In this document: positions 54,194 to 63,861 of the stretch, one piece after another
Numbering within the stretch: position 1 is the first letter of the stretch
How the letters are laid out: each line of letters begins with the position of its first letter
DNA from: Candidatus Gastranaerophilales bacterium
GTDB lineage: Bacteria; Cyanobacteriota; Vampirovibrionia; Gastranaerophilales; Gastranaerophilaceae
Direction: 5' to 3'
Assembly (NCBI GenBank): GCA_017461425.1
Contig: JAFTXY010000003.1
Coordinates: forward strand, 36,288-100,287
Length of the DNA: 64,000 bases
Notes under the pieces: model-generated
What the model was told of the DNA's origin: nothing
The model's database searches: none
What the model saw: only the letters and a program-made list of their open reading frames with translations
Made by a program: the position numbers and the translations under genes

Positions 54194-55600
54194 TTGGTGA
54201 GTTCACTGGATAAAAAAGAGGCTCAAGCTTGGGATGATTTTTTGCAAAAATTGCAAGAAAAACTACCTGGTTTTGTGCATTCTTGGGTTATGTCGCTAGA
54301 ACCTGCATTACCTTTATTTGAAGATAGCGAAAATGGGATATTTTTAATTAAAAGTAACCAAAGTTTTGGTATACAAGTTTTACAACAAAAATACCTAAAA
54401 GAAGTTGAAGAAGCTTTATTTGAAATAACAAACATAAAAAGAACACCAAGATTTGTTTTAGATGAAACTGTTAAAAAGAAAAAACAACAAAAAACAACAA
54501 AAATAGAAAAAGAACATGTTGAAACTGCAAAAAAAATGGAAAATTTAGCACAAATGCATTCTTTTTGCGGTTTGAATTTAAAATATACTTTTGAAAATTT
54601 TGTCGAGGGTGAAAATTCTAAATTTGCTTATAAAATAGCTCAAATGATTGCTGATGCTCCAGGGCAAAAATATAATCCGTTATTTATTTCGGGCTCTGTT
54701 GGTTTAGGTAAAACCCACTTAATGCAGGCTATTGGACATAAAATTTTAAAGAATTTTCCAAATTTAAAAATAAGATATACAAAAGCAGAAGAGTTTGGAA
54801 ATAAATTAATTGAAACATTAAATACATGCAAAAACCCTGCGGATTTAAACGAAAGAATGAGAAAATTCCGTGATATGCACAGAAATGTTGATGTTTTATT
54901 AATTGATGACATTCAATGGATAGATGGCAAAAAAAGAACTGAAGAAGAAATTTTTAATACATTTGATGCTTTATACCATGCCGGCAAACAAATAATTTTT
55001 GCTTCAGATAGACCATTATCAGCTTTTGAAATGATTCCTGATAGATTAAGAAGCCGTTTTGAATGGGGAATAGAAGCTAACATCAAAGTTCCAGATTTAG
55101 AAACACGCATGGAAATAGTTAAACAACATGCTAAATTATCTGATTTCCCAATATCAGATGAAGTTGCTTTATTTTTAGCAAAAGAATTTAATACAAATGT
55201 TAGAGAATTAGAAGGCGCATATAATAAAGCATCAGCTAGGGCATCAATTGAAGGTGTTGAATTAGATATTGAAAATATAAAAGAATTTCTTGATTTATCA
55301 TCTAAAAAGAAGAAAATTACAGTAGATAATATTTTGGAAATCTGTGCTAAATATTTTTGCGTTGATAAGGATGAAATTTTATCAACAGCAAGAACTAAAG
55401 AAGTTGTTAATGCAAGAAAATATGCAATATATCTTGCAAGAGAAATGCTCGATTTAAGTTATCCTGTTTTAGCAAAAGAATTTAATAAAAATCATACAAC
55501 TATAATGTATCAACATGAAAAGCTTAAAAAAGATATTCAAACAAACAAAGCAATGCAAATTATAACAGATGAATTAAATGAATTAATAAAAATTAGTTAA
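54194..55600 (+). CDS. dnaA: Chromosomal replication initiator DnaA
   Basis: Binds DnaA boxes and opens the origin. The start is TTG at 54194 (AGGA 10 bases upstream) or the next codon GTG. The 468-residue protein has the N-terminal partner domain, a Lys-rich linker, the AAA+ domain with Walker A GSVGLGKT (167-174) and Walker B VLLIDDIQ, and domain IV with AKEFNKNHTTIMYQHEK. No cluster of TTATCCACA-like boxes is visible in the 140 bases upstream and dnaN is not next to it, as in Cyanobacteria, so the origin is probably elsewhere. Confidence 0.97.
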   Translation: MVSSLDKKEAQAWDDFLQKLQEKLPGFVHSWVMSLEPALPLFEDSENGIFLIKSNQSFGIQVLQQKYLKEVEEALFEITNIKRTPRFVLDETVKKKKQQKTTKIEKEHVETAKKMENLAQMHSFCGLNLKYTFENFVEGENSKFAYKIAQMIADAPGQKYNPLFISGSVGLGKTHLMQAIGHKILKNFPNLKIRYTKAEEFGNKLIETLNTCKNPADLNERMRKFRDMHRNVDVLLIDDIQWIDGKKRTEEEIFNTFDALYHAGKQIIFASDRPLSAFEMIPDRLRSRFEWGIEANIKVPDLETRMEIVKQHAKLSDFPISDEVALFLAKEFNTNVRELEGAYNKASARASIEGVELDIENIKEFLDLSSKKKKITVDNILEICAKYFCVDKDEILSTARTKEVVNARKYAIYLAREMLDLSYPVLAKEFNKNHTTIMYQHEKLKKDIQTNKAMQIITDELNELIKIS

Positions 55601-56174
55601 AAATTAATTCATAAGATTCAAAAAGTTTTTCTATATTTTTTTCATTTAATGCATTTTGAATATTTTCATTTATTAATTCTAGGTTTGTTGGTTTGATTTG
55701 GCTCGGCAACTTAATTTGATTAGTTTTAGAGCAATTAACAAAACCTTCATTTATAATAAGAAATTCTTTATATGCTTTTAAAATTGGCAAATATTTTTCG
55801 TCGCTTAAATAATTTTTACCTTGATAATATTTGCAATCTCTTGGCAATTGATTTTCAATTAAATCTATTAAAAAATTTATTTCGCTTGTGTATTCTTCTT
55901 CTTTAGCTTCTTCACCTAAAAGCTTATTACCATCAATTTCATAATTATCAAATTTTGAAATATAACTAGCCCAAAGCATACAACCCAAATAAAAAGCAAC
56001 ATTTATCTTTAAAAGATTGTTTATTTTATTTAAAGTATGAGCAAAATTAATCTTTTTTAATTTTGGATTAGGAATAGCGCTAAAAACATAATATGTATAG
56101 CCAACTTGCCCTATGGAATCTATAACCAAGGGAGCATAGCCAGGATCAAATAAAACTTTTTTATCATTCATCAT
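55593..56174 (-). CDS. Hypothetical protein
   Basis: A 193-residue soluble protein. I do not recognise a family. The sequence is mixed alpha/beta (KVLFDPGYAPLVIDSIGQVG, then a helical middle IDLIENQLPRDCKYYQG, and a Leu/Asn/Glu-rich helical end). It overlaps the 3' end of dnaA by 8 bases on the opposite strand. The tight fit and coding-like composition support a real gene. Confidence 0.6.
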   Translation of the reverse strand: MMNDKKVLFDPGYAPLVIDSIGQVGYTYYVFSAIPNPKLKKINFAHTLNKINNLLKINVAFYLGCMLWASYISKFDNYEIDGNKLLGEEAKEEEYTSEINFLIDLIENQLPRDCKYYQGKNYLSDEKYLPILKAYKEFLIINEGFVNCSKTNQIKLPSQIKPTNLELINENIQNALNEKNIEKLFESYELIFN

Positions 56175-56230
56175 AAAATAATTGTATCTTAAACTTAAAT
56201 TTATTTAAATATTAATGTTGTATAAATTAA

Positions 56231-56254
56231 AAACCCTCTCATTTGAGAGGGTTT
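56231..56254 (-). terminator. Terminator of DprA-like gene
   Basis: AAACCCTCTC and GAGAGGGTTT around the loop ATTT, 9 bases beyond the stop codon at 56263. Confidence 0.75.
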
Positions 56255-56262
56255 AAACTTTA

Positions 56263-56829
56263 TTAATCTAAATAAAATACCGTTACAACTTTATGTGATT
56301 CACTAGCAAACTCAACTGCTTTATGCAAAGTATTTGAAGAATGCGATAAGAAACAAATAAGTTGCTGACATTCAGAGATAATTTCTCTGTTACATATTCT
56401 GCTGGCATCCGCAAGAGTCATCATTGCTCTATCTGGATGTTCAATAATATTTGGAACACCAATTAATTGGTCTTGAACGTCTGATGGTTGTTGTCCAATC
56501 GTTTGCGGAAGAATAATTTTTAATTTTTCAGGATTTGCTTTTAAGGCACCTCTTATGGCTGCTGCATTAGTACCTGATGAGCCACCTGATGTAATTATTG
56601 TATTTCCTTGCATAACAAGGCTTGTAGTTAAAGTTTCAATAATTTGTTGGTGTGTAATTGTAAGGTTTCTTGAACCAATGATAGCTATTCTTTTAGCGCT
56701 TTGTCTTATTGTTGCTAATTCTTGGGCTAAGGTATCAACATCTTCTCCGTTATTTGGTTCTACTTTATCTAAATCTTCAAGGGGAACTACGATAGAGGGT
56801 TGATTTTGCTTATCCATGTTTTCTTCCAT
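56263..56829 (-). CDS. DprA/SLOG-like Rossmann protein
   Basis: A 188-residue protein whose middle matches the DprA-type Rossmann fold: KRIAIIGSRNLTITH, NTIITSGGSSGTNAAAIRGAL and IILPQTIGQQPSDV, with the G-S-R and S-G-G-x-x-G nucleotide-loop motifs. It lacks the extra domains of full DprA, so it is more like a SLOG-family protein that binds nucleotides or DNA. The start may be ATG 56817 (GGAAG upstream). It is divergent from pcrA and its upstream region abuts the helicase leader. Confidence 0.8.
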   Translation of the reverse strand: MEENMDKQNQPSIVVPLEDLDKVEPNNGEDVDTLAQELATIRQSAKRIAIIGSRNLTITHQQIIETLTTSLVMQGNTIITSGGSSGTNAAAIRGALKANPEKLKIILPQTIGQQPSDVQDQLIGVPNIIEHPDRAMMTLADASRICNREIISECQQLICFLSHSSNTLHKAVEFASESHKVVTVFYLD

Positions 56830-56930
56830 ATTTGTTTATTTTTTCCTTTACAAAATTTTTGCTATATAATAATAACATATTTCCACAAATTTGGGAATAT
56901 CTAAAAAAGTCAAGGGGAGTTTTTATTAAG

Positions 56931-59483
56931 ATGCAAGCAAATGCAGAGTTTTTAATAGGTTTAAATAAAGAACAAAATGAAGCTGTTATTGAAAAAAATG
57001 GCACAATTTTAGTTCTAGCAGGAGCTGGCTCTGGTAAAACAAAAGTTTTAACTTCAAGAATTGCAAACCTTGTTAAATCAGGTGTTTCACCAAATGATGT
57101 TTTGGCTGTTACTTTTACAAACAAGGCAGCAAAAGAAATGCAATCTCGTTTATCTAAGTATCTTGGCGAAGATATTGTTAAAAGAATGTGGGTCGGAACA
57201 TTCCATAACATTTGCGGAAGAATTTTAAGAAGAGATTTAGAAAACTATAAAACAAAAGACGGCAGAAAATGGGACAATAATTATGTAATTTATGATGATA
57301 CAGACACAAAAACAATCATAAAAAATGCCCTTAAAAAATTAAATATAGATGAAAAATCTTTTGAAATTAAATCAATTAAAGCTGCTATTTCAAACGCAAA
57401 AAATAAAATGCAAGACGCATACGCTTATGCAACTTTAGCAAGAGATTATTATACTCAAAAAGTTTCTGAAGTTTATTATGAATATGAACGTCAATTAGCG
57501 CTAAATAATGCGCTTGATTTTGATGATATGTTAATGCTTTCTGTTAATCTTTTAAAAGAAAATGAAGAAGTTAGAAAAAAATATGCTCAAAGATTTAAAC
57601 ATATTTTAGTAGATGAATTCCAAGACACAAACAAAGCTCAATATGATTTAATTAATATGCTATATCCAACAGATGGTTCAAAAGATAAAGATGGTTCATT
57701 ATGCGCTGTTGGAGATGTAGACCAATCAATTTATTCTTGGCGTGGCGCAGATTTTAAAATAATTTTAAATTTTCAAAAAGATTATGAAAATACAAAATTA
57801 ATTAAATTAGAACAAAACTACCGTTCAACAGGAACAATACTGGAAGCTGCTAATGAAGTTATTAAAAACAACGAAGAAAGATTGGAAAAAAATCTTTATT
57901 CTAACAAAGGCGCAGGCGAAAAAATTGGTCTTTTTGAAGCGCAAGATGATTTTTCAGAAAGCAGATATATTGCAAAAAAAATTGAACAATCTGGCTATAA
58001 AAAAGATGATATTGCAATTTTATATAGAACAAACGCTCAATCTCGCTCTATTGAAGAAGCTTTAATGTCTTATTCTATTCCATACAAAATTGTTGGCGGT
58101 CTAAAATTCTATGAAAGAAAAGAAATTAAAGACATAATCGCATATTTAAAATTAATTTATAACCATAATGATTCTCAAGCATTAAAAAGAATTATCAATG
58201 AGCCAAAAAGAGGAATAGGCGATACAACAATAAACAAACTTTCTTCTTGGTCAGATGAAAGAGAAATAAGCATTTATGAAGCATTAAAACATCTAAACGA
58301 AATAGAAGACATTAATGCAGGTACAAAAACAAAGTTACAAAATTTCTTCGCAACAATTGAACAAATAACAGGTTTTCAAAACGAATATATTCTATCTGAA
58401 TATGTAACATATATTCTTGAAACAACAGGCTATGCGCCATTTTTAAGGCAAGAAGATAGTGTTGAAAACCAATCTAGATTAGAAAACTTGCAAGAATTTG
58501 TTAATGTTGTAAAAGAATTTGAACAAGATGATTTTTCTCTAGACAGTGAAGATGATTTAGGAATGTTGGGAAATTTCTTATCCCAAGTAGCACTCGTATC
58601 TGATGTTGATGAAATAAAAGAAGAAGAATCAAGTGTTACATTAATGACTCTTCATGCGGCAAAAGGTTTGGAATATCCTTTAGTATTTATGGCAGGCATG
58701 GAAGATGGAATTTTTCCACATGGAAGAAGCATCGCTTTTGGAGTTACAAATACAGAACTTGAAGAAGAACGCAGACTTATGTATGTAGGAATAACTCGTG
58801 CTAAAGAAAAATTATATTTAACCCACGCAAAACAAAGAAAAGTATGGGGAAATTTTCAATCAAACCCAAGAAGCAGATTTTTAGATGAAATTCCTGCTAA
58901 TTTATTAGATGAAGAATCAATCAGAGATATAAAATCTAGCGGAAAATCGAGCTTTTCTTCTGCTGTATCAAAGGCAAAAGAAAAGAAAAATGCAACATTT
59001 AATAAATCATCTTCAACATCATCTTCAACAAACAACTTTGCAAGTTCATTAGCTAGAATTAAACAAAGTTCTCAAAAAGCGCAAAGTATAACTTCTAGCA
59101 ACAATCTTGCAAGTTCTTTAGCAAATATTAAAAAAATTACCTCAGCGCAAACTCCTCAATCTCCGCAAAAAATTAATTATAAACAGGTGAATGCACATGT
59201 GGTGAAGAAAAATACAAACAATGAAGAAACAAAAGAGCAAAAATTAAGCATCCAAGAGATGATTGCAAAAGCAAAACAAAAAGCAATAAACACCGCTCCA
59301 AATTTATCTAATCGCACAGAGGGATTGTTGCCAATTGGGACAAGGGTTTTTCATACAAATTTTGGAGTTGGTAAAATTTTAGAAATTTTAAAAGAAGAAA
59401 ATTCTTCAAGTTATATTGTTGATTTTACCAAATATGGTCAAAAAACTCTTGATTCAACAACTTCTGGATTAAAAACTTTTTAA
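56931..59483 (+). CDS. pcrA: PcrA/UvrD DNA helicase
   Basis: The start is set at MQANAEFLIGL, because AAGGGGAG lies about 11 bases upstream. The longer frame runs into the divergent promoter region. The 850-residue protein has all SF1A motifs: GAGSGKTKVLT, VDEFQDTN, GDVDQSIYSWRG, LEQNYRST, TLHAAKGLEYP and VGITRAKE. The C-terminal 200 residues are Ser/Lys-rich and end in a tudor-like PcrA tail (VFHTNFGVGKILEI). It repairs DNA and removes RecA. The second helicase at 44398 is a shorter paralogue. Confidence 0.95.
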   Translation: MQANAEFLIGLNKEQNEAVIEKNGTILVLAGAGSGKTKVLTSRIANLVKSGVSPNDVLAVTFTNKAAKEMQSRLSKYLGEDIVKRMWVGTFHNICGRILRRDLENYKTKDGRKWDNNYVIYDDTDTKTIIKNALKKLNIDEKSFEIKSIKAAISNAKNKMQDAYAYATLARDYYTQKVSEVYYEYERQLALNNALDFDDMLMLSVNLLKENEEVRKKYAQRFKHILVDEFQDTNKAQYDLINMLYPTDGSKDKDGSLCAVGDVDQSIYSWRGADFKIILNFQKDYENTKLIKLEQNYRSTGTILEAANEVIKNNEERLEKNLYSNKGAGEKIGLFEAQDDFSESRYIAKKIEQSGYKKDDIAILYRTNAQSRSIEEALMSYSIPYKIVGGLKFYERKEIKDIIAYLKLIYNHNDSQALKRIINEPKRGIGDTTINKLSSWSDEREISIYEALKHLNEIEDINAGTKTKLQNFFATIEQITGFQNEYILSEYVTYILETTGYAPFLRQEDSVENQSRLENLQEFVNVVKEFEQDDFSLDSEDDLGMLGNFLSQVALVSDVDEIKEEESSVTLMTLHAAKGLEYPLVFMAGMEDGIFPHGRSIAFGVTNTELEEERRLMYVGITRAKEKLYLTHAKQRKVWGNFQSNPRSRFLDEIPANLLDEESIRDIKSSGKSSFSSAVSKAKEKKNATFNKSSSTSSSTNNFASSLARIKQSSQKAQSITSSNNLASSLANIKKITSAQTPQSPQKINYKQVNAHVVKKNTNNEETKEQKLSIQEMIAKAKQKAINTAPNLSNRTEGLLPIGTRVFHTNFGVGKILEILKEENSSSYIVDFTKYGQKTLDSTTSGLKTF

Positions 59484-59484
59484 T

Positions 59485-60351
59485 TTACATCCAATCATTA
59501 ACTTGAACTTTTTGATTAGTTTGGGTGCAAATCGAACATTTTTCGCAATCAAGATAATTAATTTTAGAACAATTATTTAAAGCAGAGCCTAATCTTGCCC
59601 TATAATCATTTACAAGCATCGGACAAGAATAAATTCCATTTTGCGAAACAACTCTTGAGTTATAACAATCTAATTTTTCAATTTGTATATTTTCAACCAT
59701 TTCAATCTGCATTGTTTCATCTGTTTTTGAAAAAAATGGAATAATTTTTAAATTAATACTTTCTAATTCAAAGCCTTTTTTAAAAAAGAAATCTCTGAAA
59801 TCCTCATAAATTTCTTCTTTTGAAAGATTTTTATAATTAACAACGCTTATAATCGGATTAAAATCATATTTTATAAGACTCATAATTGCACAAAGTGCTT
59901 TTCTGAAGCTTCCTCTGCCTCTTAAATTATCATTTTCAATTTCATTTGTTGAATCTAAACTTATTCGATAAATTGTTTCAAATTGACTTTCGTCATCAAT
60001 TTTTCGCAAAAATCTTGCTTTTTTATCATTTATCATAACCCCGTTAGACATAACAGTTGTATTAGAAATTTTTAAACACATCCTCAAAATCTGGTTAAAA
60101 TCAGGGTGCATCAAAGGTTCACCCCCTGTTAAATAAATTGAATTTAGTTTTTTACCTTTTACATGCATTAATGCTTGCTTAATTTTGTCTAAATTAATAA
60201 AATCCTCTTCATTTTTATATGGATTTCTTTCAATATAACAATGTTTGCATTTTAAATTACAAGTTTTTGTGCAAAGTTGAAAAAATAAATTTTGCAATTC
60301 AATTAATTCTACTTTTGGCGGCGTCATAAACATTATTTTTTGGTTTTGCAT
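59485..60351 (-). CDS. Radical SAM enzyme with C-terminal Cys cluster
   Basis: A 288-residue protein with CNLKCKHC (C31, C35, C38), the SAM motif IYLTGGEPLMHP and a C-terminal CEKCSICTQ cluster like a reduced SPASM domain. Its target is unknown. It is divergent from the RWYD-repeat protein at 60512, with 160 bases between the starts, so a functional link to that small protein is possible but not shown. Confidence 0.82.
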   Translation of the reverse strand: MQNQKIMFMTPPKVELIELQNLFFQLCTKTCNLKCKHCYIERNPYKNEEDFINLDKIKQALMHVKGKKLNSIYLTGGEPLMHPDFNQILRMCLKISNTTVMSNGVMINDKKARFLRKIDDESQFETIYRISLDSTNEIENDNLRGRGSFRKALCAIMSLIKYDFNPIISVVNYKNLSKEEIYEDFRDFFFKKGFELESINLKIIPFFSKTDETMQIEMVENIQIEKLDCYNSRVVSQNGIYSCPMLVNDYRARLGSALNNCSKINYLDCEKCSICTQTNQKVQVNDWM

Positions 60352-60511
60352 ATTTTTTCTCCTTAATTATCAAATATTTTATGAGTTAAGAATGTAAATT
60401 AAAATTAGACAAATGGGTATATTTAAAAAAATATGGGTATTATAAACATGAATTTTGCTTTAAAAATTTATAAAAATTTGCTATACTGATGTCAAGAGAA
60501 AGGCGGAGTTT

Positions 60512-60838
60512 ATGAGCGAATATTCAACAACAGGCAAACGTTGGTATGATAAAGATCCTATTTTAAAAGAAGCGCTAGAACTTCTTAGATTATCAAGCGA
60601 CCAACAAAAAGAACAAGCCAAAGATTTTATGCTTAAATTACAAGAAGAAGTAGCCCAAGATGTAATTGAGCGAATTTATGATATAGTTACAAAATACCAA
60701 GGCAAAGGTAATCGTTGGTACGATAATGATCCTGTTATGATAAAAGCTGTTGAGATGTTAAGACAAGCTGATCCTAAAACACAAAGAATTGCAGCTTTAA
60801 AACTCCTTCTTGCTTTAGAAAAAGGATCAATAGAATAA
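60512..60838 (+). CDS. Duplicated RWYD-repeat protein
   Basis: A 108-residue protein made of two similar halves: GKRWYDKDPILKEALELLRL (residues 8-27) and GNRWYDNDPVMIKAVEMLRQ (residues 66-85), each followed by a helix. The conserved R-W-Y-D-x-D-P occurs once per half. The ribosome binding site AAAGGCGGAG is strong. It has its own terminator at 60856. No family name is known to me. It could be a small protein-interaction module. Confidence 0.7.
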   Translation: MSEYSTTGKRWYDKDPILKEALELLRLSSDQQKEQAKDFMLKLQEEVAQDVIERIYDIVTKYQGKGNRWYDNDPVMIKAVEMLRQADPKTQRIAALKLLLALEKGSIE

Positions 60839-60855
60839 ATTTTTGCTTTTAAATT

Positions 60856-60881
60856 AAAAACTCCGCTTCTGCGGAGTTTTT
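60856..60881. terminator. Bidirectional terminator
   Basis: AAAAACTCCGC and GCGGAGTTTTT around the loop TTCT, between the convergent RWYD-repeat and pilin-like genes. Confidence 0.8.
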
Positions 60882-60895
60882 CTTATATTATTTTC

Positions 60896-61981
60896 TTAGA
60901 AACGTCTTGTTGTTTCCGTATCGATTATTACTCTGCAGTTAAATGTGCCCGATTGACATCCGCCATACTTGCCATCATATGAAATAGCGCCCTCATAGTA
61001 TACATCATTATTATCATTATTTTCTATTCTTTTTTTTATTCTTGTTTCTTTATCCATTCCGGCAAATTTATCAATACCTTTCTTGCCTAAAGCAATATTA
61101 TCTTTATTTGCATCATCATAATTTATATTAAATGAATACGGTATATCAAAATTGGCATCATCTTTCCAAGCGCCATATACAGCTTCTTCAAAAGTCATAG
61201 ATTTTGAATATTGGCGCTCATCAATCTCTCCTGCTACTTCTGCTTCAATAGCAGGAAATTTGATTTTTGCTGTTAAATAAGTACTTAAAATAGTAGGAAG
61301 CCCTAATGGTATAGTTTCACCTCTTGATGTAATTGCAAAAGGAACAATATCAGGTAAATAATCTCCAACAGGCTCCACGCTATCTGGCTTAGAATCTCCA
61401 TTTATATCAACATAAATAATATAGTATTTTACTTCATCTGTTATTTTTTCACCTGGGTCATTAAAATCCCCATCTCCATTTTTATCTTCAGTTTTAACAA
61501 CTTCATAAGTCATTACATCTGAATTATAAAATCTCATACCATTAGATGAAACAAATTTAAGATTGCTTTCTGTAATATTACCATCTACAACAGGCATAGC
61601 TTCGCATTTGCCCTCATTAGAATTTGTTGCATTTAAATATTCTTTTAATCGTTCGCAAATTTCTTCATGCCCTTTAAATTTTTTACCATCCGCACGAATT
61701 CTTTCTTGTTCCATAGGAAATGGTCTTGTTGGAGCCAAACATGATGGATTTTTTTCTATTAAACAACATTCAAGGTTTTCACTATTATTCTTTGGGCAAT
61801 GAATATCCGCTAAAATATTATAAGAAGCTTTTTGTAAAGCGCGATAAATATTTGTATAAGATGATGAATATTGATTAATTCTTCCCATTAATATTTGCGT
61901 TGCAAAAATTATAATCATTCCAACCATACCCAAAACAATCATAATTTCAATAAGTGTAAATGCTATTTTTTTATGCTTCAT
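60896..61981 (-). CDS. Type IV pilin-like prepilin protein
   Basis: The start is set at MKHKKIAFTLIE, with CGGAG 7 bases upstream. The frame upstream begins with a TTG only two codons earlier. Prepilin peptidase would cut at A|FTLIEIMIVLGMVG, leaving E5 and a long hydrophobic helix typical of type IV pilins and type II secretion pseudopilins. The 361-residue product is much larger than a major pilin. It has many cysteines (e.g. LECCLIEKNPSC) and two calcium-loop-like segments (DKNGDGDFNDPGE and DINGDSKPD). It may be a minor pilin or pseudopilin with a large exposed head. Confidence 0.82.
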   Translation of the reverse strand: MKHKKIAFTLIEIMIVLGMVGMIIIFATQILMGRINQYSSSYTNIYRALQKASYNILADIHCPKNNSENLECCLIEKNPSCLAPTRPFPMEQERIRADGKKFKGHEEICERLKEYLNATNSNEGKCEAMPVVDGNITESNLKFVSSNGMRFYNSDVMTYEVVKTEDKNGDGDFNDPGEKITDEVKYYIIYVDINGDSKPDSVEPVGDYLPDIVPFAITSRGETIPLGLPTILSTYLTAKIKFPAIEAEVAGEIDERQYSKSMTFEEAVYGAWKDDANFDIPYSFNINYDDANKDNIALGKKGIDKFAGMDKETRIKKRIENNDNNDVYYEGAISYDGKYGGCQSGTFNCRVIIDTETTRRF

Positions 61982-62111
61982 GAACAACTCCGAAAAATCA
62001 TTATATATTCTAAAATATTATACTAAACTTTACAAAATTAACATATCCATAAAATGAATTAAAGAATTTTACAAACCTGCCGTAAAATATTATAATTATC
62101 AAAAAGGATGT

Positions 62112-62840
62112 ATGGAATTGCGTAAAACCGGATTTACAATTGCTGAATTTATGATAAGCATATCAATAATGTGTATTATTGCTGTTGCCTTATTACCAGT
62201 ACTATTCAAAAAAAATAAAGAAGTAGTAGAAATCGGAAAAAAATCCGGTACTTATATCTGCTCTTGTGCTCCTAAAGATTCAAACGAACATAAAGAATAT
62301 CTACCTGTTAATGATCGTACTTGCAAAATTTCTTTCGAAGCTCAAGTACAAAAAGAATTTTTCTCTATTAAATTAATTGGTGGCGGAGCTGGTGGTCCAC
62401 AAGCTTTAAATTCAGAATTTTCTAGTAGTGAATATGGTATAATCGGCGGTGGTGCTGGTGAATACAAAGAAGTTCATATTCCATCAATGCTCGGCGATGA
62501 ATATGAAATAAAACTCGGAGCAGGTGGCACGGCTGGACAAAATGGTGGCACAACTGCTATTTATAGAATACTAGAAGACGGCTCAAAAAAACTTATTGCT
62601 TATGCAAAAGGCGGAATTGTTGCAAATGATGTTTATAAAAAAGGATTTAACTTAGATGAACAAGGCAACAAAATAGGAGGGGAAGCACTTGATTCAAATG
62701 AAAATATACCAATATCAGAAGTAAAAGCAAGAGGCAGACATCCAGGATTACATGGCGAAACGATAGACAATACAATATGCGGCAAGGGTGGCAATCTAGA
62801 TGAAGCTGGAAAAACTGGCGAGGTAATAATAGAATGGTAA
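62112..62840 (+). CDS. Prepilin-like protein with glycine-rich head
   Basis: A 242-residue protein with a prepilin N-terminus (G|FTIAEFMISISIMCIIAVAL, E5 conserved), a Cys-containing segment and then a glycine-rich head: LIGGGAGGPQ, GGGAGEYKEV, LGAGGTAGQNGGTT, ending GKTGEVIIEW. Glycine-rich heads of this type are also seen in adhesins and phage tail fibres. It overlaps the next pilin-like gene by 7 bases, so they are translationally coupled. Confidence 0.8.
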   Translation: MELRKTGFTIAEFMISISIMCIIAVALLPVLFKKNKEVVEIGKKSGTYICSCAPKDSNEHKEYLPVNDRTCKISFEAQVQKEFFSIKLIGGGAGGPQALNSEFSSSEYGIIGGGAGEYKEVHIPSMLGDEYEIKLGAGGTAGQNGGTTAIYRILEDGSKKLIAYAKGGIVANDVYKKGFNLDEQGNKIGGEALDSNENIPISEVKARGRHPGLHGETIDNTICGKGGNLDEAGKTGEVIIEW

Positions 62841-63853
62841 AAAAAATAACAGCTTTTACTCTTGTTGAAGTCATGATGGCAATGATTATCATGGCAGTAG
62901 TTGGTGCTGCTACAATGCCTATTATTTCAAAAGCAAAACCTCGTATTGAACAAACAACCGTAAGAGGTCAATATGGTTGTTGGCAACAAGGTGGACAATT
63001 ATGCGAAGCATATTATGACGAAAGAAGTTTAAGAAAAGTAAATTGTGGTATTTCTAAATGCCAATTTAGACTTGACCAAAGGCCAGCTCAATTTTATATT
63101 ATTGCAACAGGTGCTGGTTCTAATTCAAGACATGGGCAAACAGTTACAAGTTACTCAACAACAAAAAGTAATAATTTAGATATAGTTATCGGAAGAAAAG
63201 ATATAAATAAAGCAACCACTATAAAATCAGACAAAAACGAAAATATTGAAGAAATAACAGCAAAAAATGCCGTTGAACCAACCGAACTGGGCGGAAAACT
63301 TTTAAATACTATTGACCCCGATAATGTTGTAATTGATTTTTGCAGATTAATCTCTGCAGGACAAGATTGCAAAAATACCGGCGTAAAACAAGAAAGCTGT
63401 CTCGTTAAGGATGTTAAAGAAAGTGGTGTTGAAGAAAGTATTGCACATGTTGTTATAGAAGGTTGCGATGAATACAACGAAAACGGCGATTCTACTAACA
63501 CAAATTATATCCCATTATCTAATTGCACATTAAGTGGCAGTGCAAACGAAGATACTAATACGACACATTACAATTGTGATGGCTATGATGTAAATTTTGA
63601 ATTTAAAAATTCATCAAAAGAAATGCAAAATGCATCAATTAATGTTGCAGAAGATAGTTACTCTCCTTTTGCAAAATATGTAAATATGACTTCTATGGTC
63701 AGAAGAACAGATATGATTAAATGTTTTTCCGAAAGCGCATCAGGTAGAGAATATCCTAATGGTGGCTATAAAATAGGTAATGAAACATGTAATTTTAAAA
63801 ATGGTCCCGGCGCAAAAGGCGGCGCAAATGGTGCAGTATTAATTTTATGGTAG
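62834..63853 (+). CDS. Prepilin-like protein with large Cys-containing head
   Basis: A 339-residue protein starting MVKKITAFTLVEVMMAM, with cleavage at A|FTLVE and E5. The head contains paired cysteines (GCWQQGGQLC, NCGISKC) and ends GPGAKGGANGAVLILW, similar to the EVIIEW end of the previous gene, so both heads may share a fold. It is coupled to the gene upstream and followed after 8 bases by a third pilin-like gene. Confidence 0.82.
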   Translation: MVKKITAFTLVEVMMAMIIMAVVGAATMPIISKAKPRIEQTTVRGQYGCWQQGGQLCEAYYDERSLRKVNCGISKCQFRLDQRPAQFYIIATGAGSNSRHGQTVTSYSTTKSNNLDIVIGRKDINKATTIKSDKNENIEEITAKNAVEPTELGGKLLNTIDPDNVVIDFCRLISAGQDCKNTGVKQESCLVKDVKESGVEESIAHVVIEGCDEYNENGDSTNTNYIPLSNCTLSGSANEDTNTTHYNCDGYDVNFEFKNSSKEMQNASINVAEDSYSPFAKYVNMTSMVRRTDMIKCFSESASGREYPNGGYKIGNETCNFKNGPGAKGGANGAVLILW

Positions 63854-63861
63854 AAAGAAAT

